A DNA stretch of 64,000 nt from Bog-752 sp963799395 (GTDB taxonomy: Bacteria; Actinomycetota; Thermoleophilia; UBA2241). The position numbers and the translations under genes are program-made. The stretch's first letter is position 1. Each line of letters begins with the position of its first letter. This document shows positions 59,220 through 64,000 of this stretch, piece after piece. The notes under the pieces were generated by a model that saw only the letters and a list, made by a program, of their open reading frames with translations, ran no database searches and was not told the DNA's origin. Location: assembly GCA_963799395.1 (NCBI GenBank), contig CAWCWZ010000039.1, positions 15,656 through 79,655 on the forward strand. Direction: 5' to 3'.

Positions 59220-61760
59220 TCAGGCGGCGGCGCGGAAGCGCCGCAGGCGCAGGCTGTTGCCGACCACGGTCACGCTCGACAGACCCATGGCGGCCGCGGC
59301 CAAGATCGGGTTCAGCAGGATGCCGAACGGCGGATAGAGGACGCCGGCGGCGATGGGGATCAGGGCGGCGTTGTAGGCGAAGGCCCAGAACAGGTTCTGC
59401 CTGATCGTGCGCATCGTGGCGCGCGACAGGTCGATGGCGGTGACGACGCCGCTCAGGTCGCCGGACACGAGCGTCACGTCGCTTGCTTCGATGGCGACGT
59501 CGGCGCCCGTGCCGATGGCGATGCCGACGTCGGCCTGAGCCAGTGCCGGAGCGTCGTTCACGCCATCGCCGACCATGCCCACCCGCTTGCCGCCTTCCTG
59601 CAGTCGCGCGACGGCGGCGGCCTTGCCGTCGGGCAGCACGCCGGCCACGACCTCGTCGAGGCCGACCTCGGCGGCGATCGCCGCCGCCGTCTCACGGCGG
59701 TCGCCGGTCACCATGACGACGCGCAGGCCCAGACCGTGCAGGCGCGCGATCGCCGCCGCGGCGCCGGGCTTGACGGGGTCGGCGACCGCGATCAGGCCGG
59801 CGGGCCGGCCGTCGACAGTCACGCGCACCGGCGTCTTGCCGCCGGCGGCGAGGGCGCGCGCCGCGTCGCCGTCGCCCCCCGGGGAGTCCTCGGCGATGCC
59901 GCTCAGCGCCATGAGCCGCTCGTTGCCGACCAGCACCTCGTGACCTTCGACCAGGGCCCGCACGCCGTGACCGGCCGCGGCGCGGAAGTCGCGGGCGTCG
60001 GGGAGCTCGAGGCCGCGCTCGGCGGCGGCCCGCACGACGGCCGCGGCCAGGGGATGCTCCGAGCCACGCTCGGCCGCCGCGGCCAGGCGCAGGAGCTCGT
60101 CGGGCGAATCCAGCGGGCCCCGTCGGCCGCCGTCGTCGGTGGCGAGCGCCACGTCGGTCACCGTCGGTCGTCCCGCGGTGATGGTGCCGGTCTTGTCGAG
60201 GACGATGGTCTGCAGGGTGTGGGTCGTCTCGAGCGAAGCGCCGTCGCGGATGAGCACGCCGTTCTGGGCGCCCTTGCCGGTGCCGACCATGACCGCCGTC
60301 GGCGTCGCCAGGCCCAGGGCGCACGGACAGGCGATGACGAGCACGGCGATGGCGTTGATCAGGGCGTAGTTCAGGGCCGGCTGTGGCCCGGCGAGCAGCC
60401 AGACCACGAAGGTCACCCCGGCGATCGCCATGACGGCGGGCACGAACCAGCCGGCGATCAGGTCGGCGAGCCGGGCGATCGGCGGCCGCGCCCCCTGGGC
60501 CTGCTCGACCAGGCGCACGATCTGGGCGAGCGCCGTCTCGGCGCCCACCCGCGTGGTCCGCATCGTGAAGGTGCCGCTGGTGTTCAGGGTCGCGCCGATG
60601 ACCTCGTCGCCGGGTCCCTTCATGACCGGCAGCGCCTCGCCGGTGAGCATCGCTTCGTCGACTCCCGAGGACCCCTCGACGACGACGCCGTCGACCGGCA
60701 CCTTCTCGCCGGGTCGCACGCGCACGACGTCGCCGTGGCGGACGTCGGCGATCGGTACGTCTTCGTCGCCGCCGTCACGCACCACGCGCGCCGTGCGGGG
60801 CTGCAGGCCGATGAGCGTGCGGATGGCCTCGCCGGTCTGCCCTCTGGCGCGCGTCTCGAACAGGCGCCCCAGGAGGATGAGGGTGATGATGAGCGCCGCC
60901 GAGTCGAAGTACATCGGCGTGCCAAGGCCGTGGTGGTCGAAGAAGCCGGGGAACAGGACGCCGGCGGCGCTGTAGAAGTAGGCCGCCGACGATCCCAGGG
61001 CGACCAGCGTGTCCATGGTGGTGGCGCCGTGGCGGGCCGCGGCCAAGGCGGCACGGTAGAACTGGCGGCCCACCCAGAACTGCACCGGCGTGGCCAGCGC
61101 CCACAGGACCCAGCCGTTCGAAAGGAAGGACGGCACGAAGGCAAACCCCATGCTGCCGGCAAAGACGAGCGCCGACAGGACGGCCCCGACTTCGACCTTG
61201 CGGCGCAGGCGCAGGTAGGCGGCGCGGCGGGCCAGGGCGTCGGGGTCGTCGACCGCGCTCAGAGCGTCTTCGCCCTCCGCGCCCCCGGCGGTGCGGCGGG
61301 CCGGCTCGGCTACTTCGTAGCCGGCCCGCCGCACCGCCGTCGCCAGGTCGTCGAGGGTCGCGACACCGGGCAGGTACTCCACGGTGGCCTTCTCGGTCGC
61401 CAGGTTCACGTCGGCCCGCACGACGCCGGGCACGCGCCGCAGGGCCTTCTCGTTGCGCGCCACGCAGCTCGCGCAGGTCATGCCGCCGATGGGGATCTCG
61501 GGGCACGTCGTAGCCGGCCTGGTCGTCTGGCGGTGAGACGGCCGACGTCGACCTGCGCCGGGTCGTAGGTCACGGTGGCCTTCTCGGTGGCGAAGTTCAC
61601 GTTGGCCGAGCTGACGCCGGCGAGGCGCCGCAGGGCCTTCTCGTTGCGCGCCACGCAGCTCGCGCAGGTCAGCCGCCGTCGGGACTCGACTGTCGCGGCG
61701 TCGCCGACGGAACCGTCCGTTCCCTGGGCGACCCGCCGGAACCGCCGTCCACATACCCCT
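59220..61760 (-). CDS. copA: Copper-translocating P-type ATPase (frameshifts near the start)
   Basis: P1B-type ATPase exporting Cu(I), about 830 residues. The intact main frame has heavy-metal domain 2 (PEIPIGGMTCASCVARNEKA), the membrane CPC motif (VIACPCALGLATPTA), phosphorylation site DKTGTIT, SEHPLAAAVV (the class HP motif) and GDGVNDAPALAQADVGIAIG. A first heavy-metal domain (TCASCVARNEKALRRLAG) lies one frame away. Small indels near 61510, 61550 and 61670-61700 disrupt this N-terminal part, and the exact start is unresolved (candidates between 61700 and 61771). Preceded by a CsoR-like operator. Confidence 0.9.
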   Translation of the reverse strand, partial: RGMWTAVPAGRPGNGRFRRRRRDSRVPTAADLRELRGAQREGPAAPRRRQLGQRELRHREGHRDLRPGAGRRRPSHRQTTRPATTCPEIPIGGMTCASCVARNEKALRRVPGVVRADVNLATEKATVEYLPGVATLDDLATAVRRAGYEVAEPARRTAGGAEGEDALSAVDDPDALARRAAYLRLRRKVEVGAVLSALVFAGSMGFAFVPSFLSNGWVLWALATPVQFWVGRQFYRAALAAARHGATTMDTLVALGSSAAYFYSAAGVLFPGFFDHHGLGTPMYFDSAALIITLILLGRLFETRARGQTGEAIRTLIGLQPRTARVVRDGGDEDVPIADVRHGDVVRVRPGEKVPVDGVVVEGSSGVDEAMLTGEALPVMKGPGDEVIGATLNTSGTFTMRTTRVGAETALAQIVRLVEQAQGARPPIARLADLIAGWFVPAVMAIAGVTFVVWLLAGPQPALNYALINAIAVLVIACPCALGLATPTAVMVGTGKGAQNGVLIRDGASLETTHTLQTIVLDKTGTITAGRPTVTDVALATDDGGRRGPLDSPDELLRLAAAAERGSEHPLAAAVVRAAAERGLELPDARDFRAAAGHGVRALVEGHEVLVGNERLMALSGIAEDSPGGDGDAARALAAGGKTPVRVTVDGRPAGLIAVADPVKPGAAAAIARLHGLGLRVVMVTGDRRETAAAIAAEVGLDEVVAGVLPDGKAAAVARLQEGGKRVGMVGDGVNDAPALAQADVGIAIGTGADVAIEASDVTLVSGDLSGVVTAIDLSRATMRTIRQNLFWAFAYNAALIPIAAGVLYPPFGILLNPILAAAAMGLSSVTVVGNSLRLRRFRAAA

Positions 61761-61768
61761 GACGGTAT
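61753..61768 (-). promoter_or_regulatory. CsoR-like copper operator
   Basis: ATACCCCTGACGGTAT is an imperfect palindrome (ATACC/GGTAT arms) resembling the GC-rich-centred, TAC/GTA-ended sites bound by the copper repressor CsoR. It abuts the copA -10 box. No csoR gene lies in the window. Confidence 0.5.
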
Positions 61769-61772
61769 CATA
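61767..61772 (-). promoter_or_regulatory. -10 box for copA
   Basis: TATGAT on the minus strand, overlapping the upstream edge of the CsoR-like palindrome so that a bound repressor would block polymerase. The -35 is poor. Confidence 0.45.
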
Positions 61773-61824
61773 CCCGAGGGCGATCATCGCCCGCCGGGGC
61801 TCCCGCTCCACCCGCCACGACAAA

Positions 61825-61858
61825 AGAAACGGGGCCTCATCTCTGAGGCCCCGTTTCT
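61825..61858 (-). terminator. Intrinsic terminator downstream of the GspE/PilB gene
   Basis: A 15-bp stem (61825-61839 with 61844-61858) and 4-nt loop; read on the minus strand it runs into TTTCTTTTG. The only classical hairpin-plus-U-tract terminator clearly seen in the window. It ends the pilB-side transcript before copA. Confidence 0.8.
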
Positions 61859-62006
61859 CTTCTGTTGGAGGCTTCCTCTCCCCGCGATTGGTCTCCACTA
61901 CCCGTTATCGGGTGGGCGCTTGCCGCGTGAGATAGGACAGATGTCTACCGCTCCGTCTACCGCCCGCCTCGCGGGTGGGGCCGACCGAGGCCGGGGACGC
62001 CCGCCC

Positions 62007-63182
62007 CTACGCGGTCACGCGTACGAGCTCTAGGTAGCTGGTCGAGCCGTCGAGCACCTTGCGCACGCCGTCGTCGCGAATGCTCTCGACGCCGCGTTCG
62101 CGGGCGGCGGCGCGCATGGCGCCGACGGTGGCCCCCAGGGCGATCATCTCGCGGAGCTCGTCGTCGACGGTGAGCACTTCGTAGAGTCCGAGACGACCGA
62201 AGTACCCCGTGCCGAAGCACTTGGGGCAACCCACCGGCGAGGCGATGTCCATGCGGGCGGCGGGCGGCTCGCCGAGGCCGAGGTCGGTCCAGCGCGCGGC
62301 GCTCAGCACCTCGGGTCGCTTGCAGTGGCGGCACAGGCGCCGCACCAGCCGCTGCGAGACGATGCAGCGGCAGGCCGCGGCCACCAGGTAGGGCGGCAGA
62401 CCCATCTCGATGAGGCGGTTGATCGACGAAACGGCGTCGCCGGTGTGGAGGGTGGTGAACACCAGGTGGCCGGTGATGGCCGCGTCGGCCGCCATCTTGG
62501 CGGTCTCGAGGTCGCGCACCTCGCCGACCATGATCACGTCGGGGTCGGCCCGCACCAGGGCGCGCAGGGCCTGGGCGAAGGTAAGGCCGATGATCGGCTT
62601 GACCTCGGTCTGGACGATGCCGTGCAGCTTGCGTTCGATCGGGTCTTCGACCGTGTAGATCTTGCGCTCCCTGGACTTGATCAACTCGAGCGTGGTGTAG
62701 AGGGTGGTCGATTTGCCGCTGCCGGTCGGCCCGCCGATGACGATGCCGCCGTCGGGACGCTTGATGGCCTCCTGGAACCGGGTCAGGCTGGATTGGGCGA
62801 AGCCCAGCGAGACCAGCGTCGGCGGCAAGGGAGAGGCTTCGAGGATGCGGATGTTGATGTTCTCGCCGTAGAGGCTCGGAATGGAGGCGAGACGCATGTC
62901 GACGACGGCGCCGTCGGTCGTCTCGAAGCTGGAGCGGCCGTCCTGGGGCAGGCGGCGCTCGGCGATGTCCATGTTGGACATGATCTTGATGCGGCTGATG
63001 ACGCCGGCCTGCAGCTCGATGGGGTACTCGCGCAGGTCGTGCAGCACGCCGTCGACCCGGCAGCGGATCTGCAGCACCTCTTCGCGCGGCTCGAGGTGGA
63101 TGTCGGAGGCCTTCATGCCGATGGCGTCGATCAGGACCGAGTCGACGATCTCGATGATCGAGGCGTCGAGCGCGCCGGGCCG
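62007..63182 (-). CDS. GspE/PilB-type secretion or pilus assembly ATPase (5' truncated)
   Basis: Hexameric ATPase of type II secretion or type IV pili; about 391 residues, lacking the N-terminal domain. Visible: ASDIHLEPREEVLQIRCRVD, Walker A GGPTGSGKSTTLYT, Asp box YTVEDPIE, Walker B RADPDVIMVGEVRD, His box GHLVFTTLHTGDA, and a four-Cys zinc site (CRHC ... CPKC) before GTGYFGRLGLYEVL. At 63182 the frame continues into the C-terminus of a GNAT acetyltransferase, so the real upstream part is missing. The partner pilus or secretion genes would lie beyond this break. Confidence 0.88.
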   Translation of the reverse strand, partial: RPGALDASIIEIVDSVLIDAIGMKASDIHLEPREEVLQIRCRVDGVLHDLREYPIELQAGVISRIKIMSNMDIAERRLPQDGRSSFETTDGAVVDMRLASIPSLYGENINIRILEASPLPPTLVSLGFAQSSLTRFQEAIKRPDGGIVIGGPTGSGKSTTLYTTLELIKSRERKIYTVEDPIERKLHGIVQTEVKPIIGLTFAQALRALVRADPDVIMVGEVRDLETAKMAADAAITGHLVFTTLHTGDAVSSINRLIEMGLPPYLVAAACRCIVSQRLVRRLCRHCKRPEVLSAARWTDLGLGEPPAARMDIASPVGCPKCFGTGYFGRLGLYEVLTVDDELREMIALGATVGAMRAAARERGVESIRDDGVRKVLDGSTSYLELVRVTA

Positions 63183-63703
63183 TTCCTTGGTGAAGCCAAT
63201 GGAAGCGAAGAGATCGGGGGTTCCGTTCCAAAGCAGATTCGATGAATGCCTCTTCCTAGGATCTACCGGGTAAGCTTCAACTACTTCCGCGCCGTGAGCT
63301 TTCATGTAGTGGAAGAAGCACCTTCCAAAGCCGCTCTCGCCACGCCTTCCCTCCTGTTAATCGCGGTCAGTGAAGAAACAGGTTATCTTCCAAAGACCAT
63401 CATGATGCGTCGGTTTATAGTCCTTCATGTTCTCGATACGTGGCAATTCCTCGCTTGGACCGAACTGGCACCAACCAACAGGTTTTCCGCCGTGATACAC
63501 GATTACTCCGTGCGCTTTCCCTTGCGTCACCGGTGCAGTGTCTTTGCTTTGTTCTGCGCTCGATTCTTATCCCTCCAACCTTCCGCGACCTGATAGAACA
63601 TGCACCAGCAACCACCTTGCACCCCACCGTGCTTCTCGAATAACCTCTCAAAATCAACCCAAGTTGAAGGCGACAACTCCCTAGTCTCATAATGAAGACT
63701 CAC
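63183..63703 (-). pseudogene. GNAT acetyltransferase, frameshifted and joined to the GspE/PilB gene
   Basis: AT-rich minus-strand sequence. Reading across frames: HYETRELSPSTWVDFERLFE, GGCWCMFYQV, VTQGKAHGVIVYHGGKPVGW, CQFGPSEELPRIENM, WKITCFFTDRD, EGVARAALEGA, then MKAHGAEVVEAYPVDP and NGTPDLFASIGFTKE. This is the order of a GCN5-type acetyltransferase subfamily (GGCWC, PVGWC, CFFV, EGYPVDP, GTPSLFERAGF). At least three shifts break it (near 63535, 63350 and 63310), and its last residues run directly into GspE/PilB codons. The start may be the GTG at 63703, or an ATG at 63748 followed by an in-frame TAG. Codon use differs clearly from the rest of the window. Confidence 0.75.
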
Positions 63704-64000
63704 TGTGAGACTCTTCTACTCTGGTGAATTTGGTTCAACTAAATTCATCTTTTTCGTGTGTGTTTCGTTCAGCGTAGCGCAGGGTTCGCGTCCGGAATCA
63801 TTCAGCGTTCTAAATGATTCATTCTCAGCAGTTAGCAAAGTTGAGTTTTGTGCTCAGTTTCTAGGCATGTCGTTTTGATTCGTTAAATCAAATTTCAGGT
63901 GATTAGGTGACGATAGGTGTGTCACCTGATTTACATCTAACAAGTCGAGCTGCCCTGGGATTCACGTCCACTCAAGCTATTTGTGCAAGCGCGACAGACA
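63704..64000. other. AT-rich non-coding end with inverted repeats
   Basis: No credible gene. Composition is markedly AT-richer than the first 63 kb. Inverted repeats: GAATCATT/AATGATTC (63795-63802, 63813-63820), TTGATT/AATCAA near 63875-63890, and TCAGGTGA/TCACCTGA (63895-63902, 63922-63929) with AGGTG repeated inside. These may be upstream regulatory sequence of the GNAT gene or part of a mobile-element end; no transposase is visible. Confidence 0.5.

Noticed and set aside
63930..63960. Integron attC-like site (TCTAACAAG near 63936)
   Set aside because: Only one short R-box-like element is seen; the paired complementary core and an integrase are missing within the window.

Overview
The window is a GC-rich bacterial chromosome segment, very probably from an uncultured or deep-branching member of the Actinomycetota. 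The evidence is high GC with GTG and TTG starts, alanine/lysine/proline-rich extensions on ribosomal proteins L4 and S17, the neighbourhood eno - ftsB-like - DUF501 - ppx, a LytR-CpsA-Psr protein, and -10 boxes of the form TANACT. The class is not resolved. Nothing here amounts to a new defence, mobile or biosynthetic system; the content is overwhelmingly housekeeping.

Layout. (1) 1-23.8 kb is one continuous str-S10-spc-alpha supercluster: rpoC (5' end outside the window), rpsL, rpsG, fusA, tuf, then rpsJ through rplO, secY, adk, map, infA, rpmJ, rpsM, rpsK, rpsD, rpoA and rplQ, all on the plus strand. (2) 23.9-27.6 kb holds an energising module of an ECF vitamin/metal importer (two ATPases and EcfT), truA and a small membrane protein. 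(3) 28-34.5 kb holds a minus-strand LCP cell-wall ligase, a ROK sugar kinase, a small ferredoxin, rsmI, a homocysteine methyltransferase, a minus-strand agmatinase-family enzyme and a flavin reductase. (4) 34.5-42.6 kb is metG-tatD-rsmA-ispE, tRNA-Gln, glmU, prs, rplY (CTC type) and pth. (5) 42.7-53.5 kb holds an FAD oxidoreductase, mfd, a lipoprotein peptidyl-prolyl isomerase, mazG, eno, an FtsB/DivIC-like protein, DUF501, ppx/gppA and tRNA-Leu. (6) 53.6-59.1 kb holds TauE/DUF1634, a MoxR/vWA pair, an SPFH protein, a TfoX-N protein, a QueG-like iron-sulfur protein and a possible 27-residue peptide. (7) 59.2-63.2 kb holds a minus-strand copper P-type ATPase and the C-terminal part of a GspE/PilB ATPase.

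Two quality signals dominate the reading. First, at least a dozen otherwise normal essential genes (tuf, secY, rpoA, prs, rplY, pth, mfd, rsmI, ferredoxin and others) are broken by 1-nt changes that are mostly insertions outside homopolymers, densest at 30.5-32.5 kb and 41.6-42.2 kb. This looks like sequencing or assembly error rather than biology, so these genes are annotated across the shifts. Second, at about 63,182 the composition drops abruptly to AT-rich, and the reading frame passes from a GspE/PilB ATPase into the C-terminus of an unrelated GNAT acetyltransferase. This is a likely chimeric join or a recombination scar, and the last 0.8 kb should not be assumed to belong to the same genome.

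Regulatory structure is readable: several sigma70-type promoters, long perfect GC hairpins without a U-tract at gene ends, some starts only 6-9 nt from a -10 box (possible leaderless mRNAs), and a CsoR-like palindrome in front of the copper ATPase.
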